Shown here in pieces: positions 1-9,449 of a DNA stretch of 64,000 bases (its first letter is position 1; every line of letters begins with the position of its first letter). The stretch is from positions 17,222 to 81,221 of the forward strand of contig JBIQHJ010000010.1 of NCBI GenBank assembly GCA_044508625.1, in the 5' to 3' direction. The DNA is from Castellaniella sp044508625. Its GTDB lineage: Bacteria; Pseudomonadota; Gammaproteobacteria; Burkholderiales; Burkholderiaceae_B. The position numbers and the translations under genes are program-made. The notes under the pieces were generated by a model. The model was not told where the DNA came from. It made no database searches and was given only the letters and a program-made list of their open reading frames with translations.

Positions 1-171
1 CCCATCCGCGCCCAGTACGAACGCGAGGGCCATCCCTACTACGCCACCGCGCGCCTGTGGGACGACGGCATCATCCAGCCCTCGGACACGCGCCGCGTCC
101 TGGGGCTGGGCCTGTCGGCCGCGCGCAACGCGCCCATCGAGGACACGCGGTTCGGCGTGTTCAGAATGTAA
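1..171 (+). CDS. mccB: Methylcrotonyl-CoA carboxylase carboxyltransferase (beta) subunit, C-terminal end
   Basis: Only the last 56 residues lie in the window; the gene enters from the left edge and stops with TAA. The tail reads through HPYYATARLWDDG and ends DTRFGVFRM, which matches the C-terminus of the carboxyltransferase subunit that moves CO2 from biotin to 3-methylcrotonyl-CoA in leucine/isovalerate breakdown. The biotin-carrying partner starts 12 bases downstream on the same strand, supporting the call. The rest of the protein cannot be judged. Confidence 0.85.
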   Translation, partial: PIRAQYEREGHPYYATARLWDDGIIQPSDTRRVLGLGLSAARNAPIEDTRFGVFRM

Positions 172-183
172 GGAGAAACCCCT

Positions 184-2205
<2,022 letters not shown>

Positions 2206-2306
2206 GCCGAGGGCGGGCGACGGGGGGAAATCCCCGAATCGCCGGCCGTCGCGGCGGCCCGCCCGAATCAAGTACACTGTGCAGGAAGCACGCAATACAG
2301 GCCGCC

Positions 2307-2774
2307 ATGTACGACATCCTCGTCTATCTGTTCGAAACCTACTACACCCCCCAGGCCTGCCCCAAGGCCGAGGTGCTGGCCAGCAAGCTCGCCGCCGCCG
2401 GCTTCGAGCACGACGACATCGACGATGCGCTGGCCTGGCTGCGCCAGCTCGCCGCCGCCACCGAGCAGTGCCAGGCCCTGCCGCCCGCCTCGGAAACCGG
2501 ATACGCGGCCCAGCGGATCTATACCGAACAGGAATACCAGACGCTGGGCGGCGAGGCCATCGGTTTCATCGTGTTCCTGGAAAACTCCGGCGTGCTGCCG
2601 CCCGCCCTGCGCGAGATCCTGATCGAATGCGCCCAGGCGGCCCACGCGGCGCCCCTCAGCCTGTCCGAGATCAAGGTGATCGCCCTGATGGTGCTCTGGA
2701 GCCAGGAGGCCGAGGTCGACCACCTGATCTTCGAGGAACTGCTCGCGGACGACGGCGAGCGCCCCTCGCACTAG
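2307..2774 (+). CDS. smg: Smg family protein (DUF494)
   Basis: 155 residues, the usual length for Smg. It begins MYDILVYLFETYY, and the rest is a small acidic helical protein with HDDIDDALAWL and a C-terminal helix containing EIKVIALMVLWSQ. Molecular function is not established; in proteobacteria the gene is commonly found near dprA and topoisomerase genes, as here (type IA topoisomerase two genes downstream). No signal peptide or membrane segment is visible. The 100-base gap before it is GC-rich and can fold, but lacks a T-run. Confidence 0.9.
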   Translation: MYDILVYLFETYYTPQACPKAEVLASKLAAAGFEHDDIDDALAWLRQLAAATEQCQALPPASETGYAAQRIYTEQEYQTLGGEAIGFIVFLENSGVLPPALREILIECAQAAHAAPLSLSEIKVIALMVLWSQEAEVDHLIFEELLADDGERPSH

Positions 2775-2789
2775 ATCCACCGCGGCGCC

Positions 2790-3677
2790 ATGGCGCAGCA
2801 GGCTCCGCCCCCGCGACCATACGTCGGCCGCTTCGCCCCCAGCCCCAGCGGCCCGCTGCACGACGGCTCGCTGGTCGCGGCCATGGCCAGCTACCTGGAT
2901 GCGCGCGCCCATCGCGGCGCCTGGCTGCTGCGCATCGAGGACATCGACACGCCGCGGGTGGCCGCGGGCGCCGACCGGCGCATCATGGCGCAGTTGCGCG
3001 CGCTGGGGATGCGCTGGGACGGCGAGCCGGTCTGGCAGACGCGGCGCCACGAGGCGTACCAGCGGGCCTTCGAACGCCTGCGGGCGGACGGCCGGGTCTA
3101 CGGCTGCGTCTGCGCCCGGCGCGAGCTGCCCGCCGGCCCGTATCCGGGCACCTGCCGTCCCGGGGCGGCCGGCGCCGCCAACGCCGTGCCCGCCCGCCGG
3201 GTCCGGTCCTGGCGGTTCCGGGTCGAGCCGGGGCGCGAGGCCTTCGTCGACCGGTGGCAGGGTCCGCAATCCCAGGACGTGGCCGCCGAGGTCGGGGATT
3301 TCATCGTCCGCCGCGCCGACGGTCTCTGGGCCTACCAGCTCGCCGTGGTGGTGGACGATGGGTGGCAGGGCGTCACGGACGTGGTGCGCGGCGCCGACCT
3401 GCTGGACTCGACCGCCCGGCAGCGGCAGCTCGCGCGGGCCCTGGGCCTGCCCTGCCCCCGCACCCTGCACGTCCCGCTGGTGCTCGACACCTCGGGGCGC
3501 AAGCTGTCCAAGCAGAACCACGCCCCCGCCCTGGACACGGACCGCCCGCTGGAATGCCTGCAAAAGGCGTGGCGGGCCCTGGGGTTCGAGCCGGTGCCGG
3601 CCGGCGACACGGAGGAATTCTGGCCGGCGGCCATCGCGCGCTGGACGGCGCGCTTCGAGAGCGCGCCGGGGCCTTGA
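2790..3677 (+). CDS. gluQ: Glutamyl-Q tRNA(Asp) synthetase
   Basis: 295 residues, the length of the truncated glutamyl-tRNA synthetase paralogue YadB/GluQ. The class I signature is visible as GRFAPSPSGPLHDGSL (HIGH-type, residues 10-25), followed by LLRIEDIDTPR. The KMSKS-like loop appears as GRKLSKQNHAP near residue 230. The tRNA anticodon-binding domain of full GluRS is missing. The enzyme attaches glutamate to queuosine in tRNA-Asp. A zinc site may be formed by the Cys residues in YGCVCARREL and CRPG. It starts 15 bases after smg. Confidence 0.93.
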   Translation: MAQQAPPPRPYVGRFAPSPSGPLHDGSLVAAMASYLDARAHRGAWLLRIEDIDTPRVAAGADRRIMAQLRALGMRWDGEPVWQTRRHEAYQRAFERLRADGRVYGCVCARRELPAGPYPGTCRPGAAGAANAVPARRVRSWRFRVEPGREAFVDRWQGPQSQDVAAEVGDFIVRRADGLWAYQLAVVVDDGWQGVTDVVRGADLLDSTARQRQLARALGLPCPRTLHVPLVLDTSGRKLSKQNHAPALDTDRPLECLQKAWRALGFEPVPAGDTEEFWPAAIARWTARFESAPGP

Positions 3678-3714
3678 CGGAACCGCGCCGGGGGCGCCGC
3701 AAAGGGCACACGAC

Positions 3715-3744
3715 TTGCATGGTAGGACGCCCCCCCCGTATGAT
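3715..3744 (+). promoter_or_regulatory. Candidate sigma-70 promoter for the topoisomerase III gene
   Basis: TTGCAT (3715-3720) and TATGAT (3739-3744) are separated by 18 bases, about 40 bases before the topoisomerase start. The spacing and both hexamers are close to the sigma-70 consensus. This suggests the gene can be transcribed independently of smg-gluQ. Inferred from sequence only. Confidence 0.5.
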
Positions 3745-3783
3745 CCGCGCTATCGCGGCTGAAATTCCAGCCCCTGGGACCTC

Positions 3784-6399
3784 ATGACTAAAACTCTGAT
3801 CATTGCTGAAAAACCATCGGTCGCCCTCGACATCTCCCGCGCCCTGGGTGGATTCACCCGCGAGGGGGATTACTTCGAGAGCGACCAGTACGTGCTGTCG
3901 TCGAGCGTCGGCCACCTGCTTGGCCTGGTGGCGCCCAACGACCCGGTGCGCGGCAAATGGAGTTTCGCGCACCTGCCGGTCATCCCGCCCAAGTTCGAGC
4001 TGGGGCCGACCGACAAGCGCTCGGCCGAGCGGCTCAAGCTGCTGGTCAAGCTGCTCAAGCGCAAGGACGTGGGCGCCATCATCAACGCCTGCGACGCGGG
4101 GCGCGAGGGCGAGCTGATCTTTCGCTACATCGTCCAGTACGCCAACGTGCACAAGCCGATCCAGCGCCTGTGGCTGCGGTCCATGACGCAGGCCGCCATC
4201 CGCGAGGCCTTCGCCAGCCTGCGCAGCGACGAGGCCATGAAGCCCCTCGAGGCGGCCGCGCGCGCCCGGGCCGAGGCCGACTGGCTGGTGGGCATCAACG
4301 GCACCCGCGCCATGACCGCCTTCAACAGCAAGGACGGGGGTTTCTTCAAGACGCCGGTCGGGCGCGTCCAGACGCCGACCCTGGCGATCGTGATGGAACG
4401 CGAGGAGCGCATCCGCCGCTTCGTCTCGCGCGACTACTGGGAGGTCCACGCCACCTTCGTCGCCGCCGCGGGCCTCTACGAGGGCCGCTGGTTCGACCCG
4501 AAATTCGTCAAGGACGAGCAGGACCCCGAGCGCCGCGACTCCCGCCTGTGGTCGGCCGCGGCGGCCCAGACCATCGTCGCGGCCTGCCGCGAGCAGCCCG
4601 GCAGCGTCACCGAGGAATCCAGGCCCAGCACCCAGCAGTCGCCGGCGCTGTTCGACCTGACCACCTTGCAGCGCGAGGCCAACTCACGCTTCGGCTTCTC
4701 GGCCAAGACCACCCTGGCGCTCGCCCAGACCCTGTATGAACGCCACAAGGCCCTCACCTATCCCCGGACCGACTCCCGCTACCTGCCCGAGGACTACCTG
4801 GGCACGGTGCGCCAGACCATGCGGGCGATCTCGGGCAGCGAATCGGGCGTGGCCCACGGCCTGAAGCCCTTTGCGCAGCAGGCGATCGAGCGGGACTGGA
4901 TCAAGCCCAACCGCCGGATCTTCGACGACAAAAAGGTCTCCGACCACTTCGCCATCATCCCCACGATGCAGGTGCCGCGCGATCTCAGCGATGCCGAGGC
5001 CAAGATCTACGAACTGGTCTCGCGCCGCTTCGTCGCCGTGTTCTTCCCGGCCGCCGAATTCCGCGTCACCACCCGCATCACCGAGGTGTCCGGCCACCAT
5101 TTCAAGACCGAGGGCAAGGTGCTGGTCTCGCCGGGCTGGCTGGCCATCTACGGCCGCGACGCCCAGGGCGAGGACGGCTCGCTGGTGCCCGTGGCGCAAG
5201 GCGAAGCCGTCCGCACCGAGGACATCGAGGCGCGCGGCCTGGCCACCAAGCCGCCGGCGCGCTTCAACGAGGCGACGCTGCTCTCGGCGATGGAGGGCGC
5301 GGGCAAGCTCGTGGACGACGAGGCCCTGCGCGAGGCCATGTCCGAGCGCGGCCTGGGCACCCCGGCGACGCGCGCGGCCATCATCGAGGGCCTGCTCAAC
5401 GAGGGCTACCTGCGCCGCGAGGGCCGCGACCTGGTGCCCAGCGCCAAGGCGCGCCAGCTCATGACCCTGCTCTCGGGCCTGGGGGTCAACGAGCTCACCT
5501 CGCCCGAGCTCACCGGCGAATGGGAACACCGCCTCAAGCAGATCGAGCAGCGCGAGCTCGATCCCGACGCCTTCATGCGCGAGATCGCCCAGATGACCCA
5601 GGTCATCGTCAAGCGCGCCAAGGAATACGAGCGCGACACCGTGCCCGGCGACTACGCGACCCTGCAGACGCCATGCCCCAAGTGCGGCGGCGTGGTCAAG
5701 GAAAACTACCGCCGCTACGCCTGCACCGAGTGCGATTTCTCCATCGGCAAGCATCCGGGCGGGCGCACCTTCGAGATCGCCGAGGTCGAGGAACTGCTGG
5801 ACAAGCGCACGCTGGGCCCGCTGACCGGCTTCATCAGCAAGATGGGCCGGCCCTTCGCCGCGGTGCTGCGCATCACCGACGAATACAAGCTCGAGTTCGA
5901 CTTCGGCCAGAAAGAGGACGAGGACGCCGAGGCCGTCGATTTCTCGGGCCAGACCCCGGTGGGGCCCTGCCCCAAGTGCGGCGGCCAGGTCTACGAATAC
6001 GGCCTGAACTACGTCTGCGAGCACTCCGTCGGCCCGGCCCGGACCTGCGATTTCCGCAGCGGCAAGATCATCCTCCAGCAGGAAATCAGCGCCGCCCAGG
6101 CGGCCAAGCTGCTGGCCGAGGGCAAGACCGACCTGCTCGAGGGCTTCGTGTCCAGCCGCACCAACCGCAAGTTCAAGGCCTACCTGGTGCGCCAGGCCGA
6201 CGGCAAGATCGGCTTCGAGTTCGAGGCGCGCGCGCCCAAGGCGGGCGCCAAGACCGCCAAGCCCACCGGCGCGGCGGCAAAAACGGCGGCGACCAAGAGC
6301 GCAGCCAAGAAAACCGCCACCAAGGCGGCAGCCAAGAAGGCTCCCGCCAAAAAGGCCGCTAAAAAAGCCACAAAGAAGGCCTCAAAGACGGCCAGCTAG
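3784..6399 (+). CDS. topB: DNA topoisomerase III (type IA) with lysine/alanine-rich tail
   Basis: 871 residues. The TOPRIM domain starts at MTKTLIIAEKPSVALDI (Glu9) and continues with the acidic motif DAGREGE (104-110). The catalytic tyrosine is Tyr326 in LTYPRTDSRYL. Two zinc-ribbon-like modules follow: CPKCGG...CTEC and CPKCGG...CEH...C. It breaks and rejoins single strands to relax or decatenate DNA. After residue about 815 the protein becomes a low-complexity Lys/Ala/Thr tail resembling histone H1-like bacterial proteins; this is longer than in enteric TopB. The gene ends beside a long stem-loop (6421-6524). Confidence 0.93.
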   Translation: MTKTLIIAEKPSVALDISRALGGFTREGDYFESDQYVLSSSVGHLLGLVAPNDPVRGKWSFAHLPVIPPKFELGPTDKRSAERLKLLVKLLKRKDVGAIINACDAGREGELIFRYIVQYANVHKPIQRLWLRSMTQAAIREAFASLRSDEAMKPLEAAARARAEADWLVGINGTRAMTAFNSKDGGFFKTPVGRVQTPTLAIVMEREERIRRFVSRDYWEVHATFVAAAGLYEGRWFDPKFVKDEQDPERRDSRLWSAAAAQTIVAACREQPGSVTEESRPSTQQSPALFDLTTLQREANSRFGFSAKTTLALAQTLYERHKALTYPRTDSRYLPEDYLGTVRQTMRAISGSESGVAHGLKPFAQQAIERDWIKPNRRIFDDKKVSDHFAIIPTMQVPRDLSDAEAKIYELVSRRFVAVFFPAAEFRVTTRITEVSGHHFKTEGKVLVSPGWLAIYGRDAQGEDGSLVPVAQGEAVRTEDIEARGLATKPPARFNEATLLSAMEGAGKLVDDEALREAMSERGLGTPATRAAIIEGLLNEGYLRREGRDLVPSAKARQLMTLLSGLGVNELTSPELTGEWEHRLKQIEQRELDPDAFMREIAQMTQVIVKRAKEYERDTVPGDYATLQTPCPKCGGVVKENYRRYACTECDFSIGKHPGGRTFEIAEVEELLDKRTLGPLTGFISKMGRPFAAVLRITDEYKLEFDFGQKEDEDAEAVDFSGQTPVGPCPKCGGQVYEYGLNYVCEHSVGPARTCDFRSGKIILQQEISAAQAAKLLAEGKTDLLEGFVSSRTNRKFKAYLVRQADGKIGFEFEARAPKAGAKTAKPTGAAAKTAATKSAAKKTATKAAAKKAPAKKAAKKATKKASKTAS

Positions 6400-6420
6400 G
6401 CACGAACCCTCACATCTGCC

Positions 6421-6524
6421 GAGGTTCGGCCCCAGGGCCTGTCAGGCAAGGCGCAAAGCACAGCGATGGCAGCGCCATCGCGAGCATTTGCAACGCCGCA
6501 TGGCGGGCCCTGGGACCGAACCTC
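6421..6524. repeat. Long imperfect inverted repeat (nested stem-loop) between convergent genes
   Basis: The outer arms are 6421-6441 and 6504-6524 (21 bases each; GAGGTTCGG, then C or T, then CCCAGGGCC), differing at two positions. Nested inside is a perfect 8-bp hairpin, GCGATGGC-AGC-GCCATCGC (6463-6481). Between these, GGCGCAAA and TTTGCAACGCC also pair partly. The right arm overlaps the last bases of the TRAP permease gene. It may be a bidirectional terminator or a dispersed palindromic repeat of the REP/BIME kind. There is no clear T-run. Confidence 0.65.
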
Positions 6525-7800
6525 AGCGGTAGGCGAGGTCGCGGAAGTACAGCGACAGGTCCGCCCAGTAGGTGATCGCCATCAGGCAGAGCACCACCAC
6601 GCCGACGAAGGGCAGCAGGGGCCGGATCAGCCGCTCGATGGGCACCTTGGCCACCGTGCAGGCGGCGAACAGGTTCACGCCGAAGGGCGGGGTCACCATG
6701 CCCAGGGCCAGGTTCACCACCATGATCACCCCGAAATGGGCCGGATCGACGCCGAACTGCATGGCCACCGGCAGCAGCAGGGGCGCCAGGACCACGATGG
6801 ACGCCGAGGTCTCGATGAACATGCCGATGATGAACAGGGCGACGTTCACCCCCAGCAGGAAGCTGAATTCGCTGCTGAACACATGGGACAGCCACTGCCC
6901 CAGCGCCATCGGCACCCCCGCGCGGTTGAGCAGGAAGCCGAACACCCCCGCGTTGGCGATGATGAACATGATGATGGCCGTGGACACCACCGAGCGGTGG
7001 AAGGTCTGCGACAGCACGGGCAGGCTCAGGCGCCGGTAGACGAAGATCCCCACGATCAGCGCGTAGACCACCGCCACGGCGGACGCCTCGGTGGGCGTGA
7101 AGATCCCCCCGTAGATCCCGCCGAGGATGATGACCGGCATCAGCAGCGCCCACCAGGCGCGCTTGAACGCCGTCCAGACCGGCAGGCGCCCCTCGCCGTC
7201 GCGCTTGCCCAGGCCGTGGCGGCGGGCGTAGAGCCAGACGTAGCCCATCAAGGCCACGGCGATCAGCACGCCCGGCCCGATGCCCGCGATGAAGACCTCG
7301 CCCACCGAGGTGTCGGTGGACACGGCATACAGGATCATCGGGATCGAGGGCGGGATGATGACGCCCAGCTCGGCCGCGGAGGCCTGCAGCGAGGCCGCGA
7401 ACGGCGCCGGATAGCCGTGCTTGACCATGGCGGGGATGAGGATCGCGCCCACCGCGAAGGTCGTCGCCACGCTGGATCCCGCCACCGCGGCAAAGATCAT
7501 GCAGGTCAGCACGCAACTGCAGGCCAGGCCGCCCTGCACGCCGCCCACGACGCTCTTGGCGAACTCGACCATGCGTTCCGAGATCCCGCCCGCCTCCATC
7601 AGGTTGCCGGCGAGGATGAAGAACGGCACGGCCATCAGCGGGTATTTGTCGAGGGCCGCGTAGAGCTGCTGGGCGATGACCAGCCAGGTCATGTGGCCGT
7701 CCCAGCCGACGCCCAGCATGCTGGCCAGGCCGATGGACACCGCCACCGGCACCGTCAGCGCAAAGAACATCAGCATGGACAGGACCATAAGCTGGGACAT
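6523..7800 (-). CDS. dctM: TRAP transporter large permease (DctM)
   Basis: 425 residues, typical for the DctM subunit, starting MSQLMVLSMLMFFALTVPVAVSIG. It is highly hydrophobic with about a dozen membrane segments. Family motifs include PFFILAGNLMEAGG, PPSIPMILYAV, FTPTEASAVAVVYAL and VTPPFGVNLF near the C-terminus. It is the ion-coupled translocation channel of a tripartite periplasmic transporter in the inner membrane. It is last in a dctP-dctQ-dctM unit on the minus strand. The substrate is unknown; DctP systems usually take organic acids. Confidence 0.93.
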   Translation of the reverse strand: MSQLMVLSMLMFFALTVPVAVSIGLASMLGVGWDGHMTWLVIAQQLYAALDKYPLMAVPFFILAGNLMEAGGISERMVEFAKSVVGGVQGGLACSCVLTCMIFAAVAGSSVATTFAVGAILIPAMVKHGYPAPFAASLQASAAELGVIIPPSIPMILYAVSTDTSVGEVFIAGIGPGVLIAVALMGYVWLYARRHGLGKRDGEGRLPVWTAFKRAWWALLMPVIILGGIYGGIFTPTEASAVAVVYALIVGIFVYRRLSLPVLSQTFHRSVVSTAIIMFIIANAGVFGFLLNRAGVPMALGQWLSHVFSSEFSFLLGVNVALFIIGMFIETSASIVVLAPLLLPVAMQFGVDPAHFGVIMVVNLALGMVTPPFGVNLFAACTVAKVPIERLIRPLLPFVGVVVLCLMAITYWADLSLYFRDLAYR

Positions 7801-7818
7801 GCGCCGCTCCTCCGGGAC

Positions 7819-8334
7819 TCAGATGTTGTCGATGTGCTGGCGCCTGGGGCCCTCGGCCCAGTACGCGAGGACGGCGGCGAGCGACAGCACCGCGCCGACG
7901 GGAATGGCGAGATAGACCCAGGAGATCGAGGCGCCGAGGCTCGGCATGGTCTGGAAGCGCACGCGCCAGGTCATCTCGATCCCCACCCAGGCGAGAAAGC
8001 CCAGGAAGCCCACCACGATGACCAGGACCACGTGCTCGAGGCGCCGCGCCCGGTCGCCGCCCAGCAGGTTGTGCAGCAGGTCGACGCCGAGCATGGCGCC
8101 CTGGCGGAAGGCCAGGGCGACGCCCAGCATGACCGCCCAGATGACCGAGGCCCGCGTCCAGGCCTCGCTCCAGGCCGAGGGCGATTCGAGGACGAAGCGC
8201 GCCAGGACCTGGTAGAAGCCCGCCACCACCGCGCTGAACAGCAGCCACTGCGCGATCAGCGAGACCCCGCGGCACAGGCCGCGGTCGATGCGGCCAACGA
8301 GGCGCACGACCTTACTGGGTGTTGCGGATGGCAT
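7819..8334 (-). CDS. dctQ: TRAP transporter small permease (DctQ)
   Basis: 171 residues with four predicted membrane helices and the DctQ signature region around FVLESPSAWSEAWTRASVIWAV. It pairs with DctM in the inner membrane. The ATG used here overlaps the end of dctP by 23 bases; a GTG after the dctP stop (giving VRLVGRIDRGL) is an alternative start, since no clear Shine-Dalgarno decides. It lies 18 bases upstream of dctM, so the three genes form one operon. Confidence 0.88.
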   Translation of the reverse strand: MPSATPSKVVRLVGRIDRGLCRGVSLIAQWLLFSAVVAGFYQVLARFVLESPSAWSEAWTRASVIWAVMLGVALAFRQGAMLGVDLLHNLLGGDRARRLEHVVLVIVVGFLGFLAWVGIEMTWRVRFQTMPSLGASISWVYLAIPVGAVLSLAAVLAYWAEGPRRQHIDNI

Positions 8335-9292
8335 CGACGAGGTCTTGTCCGAACTGCTTGTAGTATTGCGGATAGACCGGCTCGACCGCCTTGACGAAGG
8401 CGGCGTGATCGACCGTGTTGACCGCCATCCCGTGGGACTTGAGTTCCTCGACGCCGACCTTTTCGACGTTGTCGACGAAGTCGCGCATGGCCTTGGCCGA
8501 GACCGCGGCCGCCTCCTTGAACTTGGCCTTGTCGGCGTCCGACAGCCCGTCGTAGGCCGAGGGCGACATCAGCACCAGCGCCGGGCCGTAGACGTGCGCG
8601 GTCAGGGACAGGTACTTTTGCAGTTGCCACATCTTGACCGACACGATCACCGACAGGGGGTTTTCCTGGCCGTCGATGGTGCCTTGCTGCAGCGCCGTGG
8701 CGACCTCCGGCCAGGCCATGGGCGTGGCCAGCACGCCCAGCTCGCGGAAGGCGGCGATGTGGATCGGGTTTTCCGTGGTGCGGATCTTGAGGCCCTTGAT
8801 GTCGGCGGGCTCTTTGACGGGACGCACGTTGTTGGTCAGGTGCCGGAAGCCCTGCTCGCCCCAGGCGAGCGCGACCAGGCCGCGCTTGGGGAACTCGGCG
8901 AGCATGTCCTGGCCGATCTTGCCGTCCAGGACCTTGCGCGCGTGCGCCAGGTCGCGGAACAGGAAGGGAATGTCGAACACGCCGGTCTGCGGCACGAAAT
9001 TCAGGGTGGCGCCCGTGGACACGATGGCGAGGTCGATGGTGCCCAGTTGCAGGCCCTCGATCACCTCGCGCTCGCCGCCCAGCGCGCTGTTGGGAAACTG
9101 CTCGACCTTGAAGGCGTCGCCGGCGCTGCCCTGGAGGGACTTGACGAAGGCCGCCGCCCCCGCCCCGTAATGGGAATTCTCGGACAGGGCGTAGGCCATC
9201 TTCAGCGAGGTCTGCGCCAGGGCGGGCGAGGCCGCCGCGCCGGCGAGGGCAGCCACGGCCAGCCATTTGAACAAACGTTTCCCGTATTGCAT
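8312..9292 (-). CDS. dctP: TRAP transporter substrate-binding protein (DctP)
   Basis: 326 residues. The start MQYGKRLFKWLAVAAL gives a classic signal peptide with likely cleavage after ALA and a mature start at QTSLKMAYAL; longer upstream reading is not needed. The DctP fold motifs are visible: GEREVIEGLQLGTIDLA, then GLKIRTTENPIHIAAFRELG, and the solvent-loop region TIDGQENPLSVI. It captures the substrate in the periplasm and delivers it to DctQM. The ligand-contacting Arg in KIRTTENP suggests a carboxylate ligand, as known for the family. An acetolactate synthase-like gene lies 157 bases upstream on the same strand. Confidence 0.92.
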   Translation of the reverse strand: MQYGKRLFKWLAVAALAGAAASPALAQTSLKMAYALSENSHYGAGAAAFVKSLQGSAGDAFKVEQFPNSALGGEREVIEGLQLGTIDLAIVSTGATLNFVPQTGVFDIPFLFRDLAHARKVLDGKIGQDMLAEFPKRGLVALAWGEQGFRHLTNNVRPVKEPADIKGLKIRTTENPIHIAAFRELGVLATPMAWPEVATALQQGTIDGQENPLSVIVSVKMWQLQKYLSLTAHVYGPALVLMSPSAYDGLSDADKAKFKEAAAVSAKAMRDFVDNVEKVGVEELKSHGMAVNTVDHAAFVKAVEPVYPQYYKQFGQDLVDAIRNTQ

Positions 9293-9449
9293 GAGCAAGT
9301 CTCCCGATGATCGTTCCGTATTTTGCACGCGCCACGCGCGCGAGGGCCACCACGAATTCAAGCACGAATCCCCACCGCCATTCAAGCACGGCATCACTGG
9401 CACAAACCCGAAAACCCCCATCCGCCGCCCGGGCATGGCGGGCGCGCCC

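Noticed and set aside
2211..2264. GC-rich foldable region after mccA
   Set aside because: GGGCGGGC and GCCCGCCC can pair, but the stem is long-range, the loop is large, and there is no T-run. Not strong enough to list as a terminator.
2268..3563. 431-codon minus-strand frame opposite smg and gluQ
   Set aside because: No family features and low-complexity Gly/Arg/Val composition; the plus-strand genes have clear motifs.
6466..8394. 642-codon open frame on the plus strand opposite the TRAP genes
   Set aside because: It is rich in His, Gln, Asp and Arg with no recognisable domain and lies opposite well-supported dctM/dctQ. Long antisense frames are expected in DNA this GC-rich.
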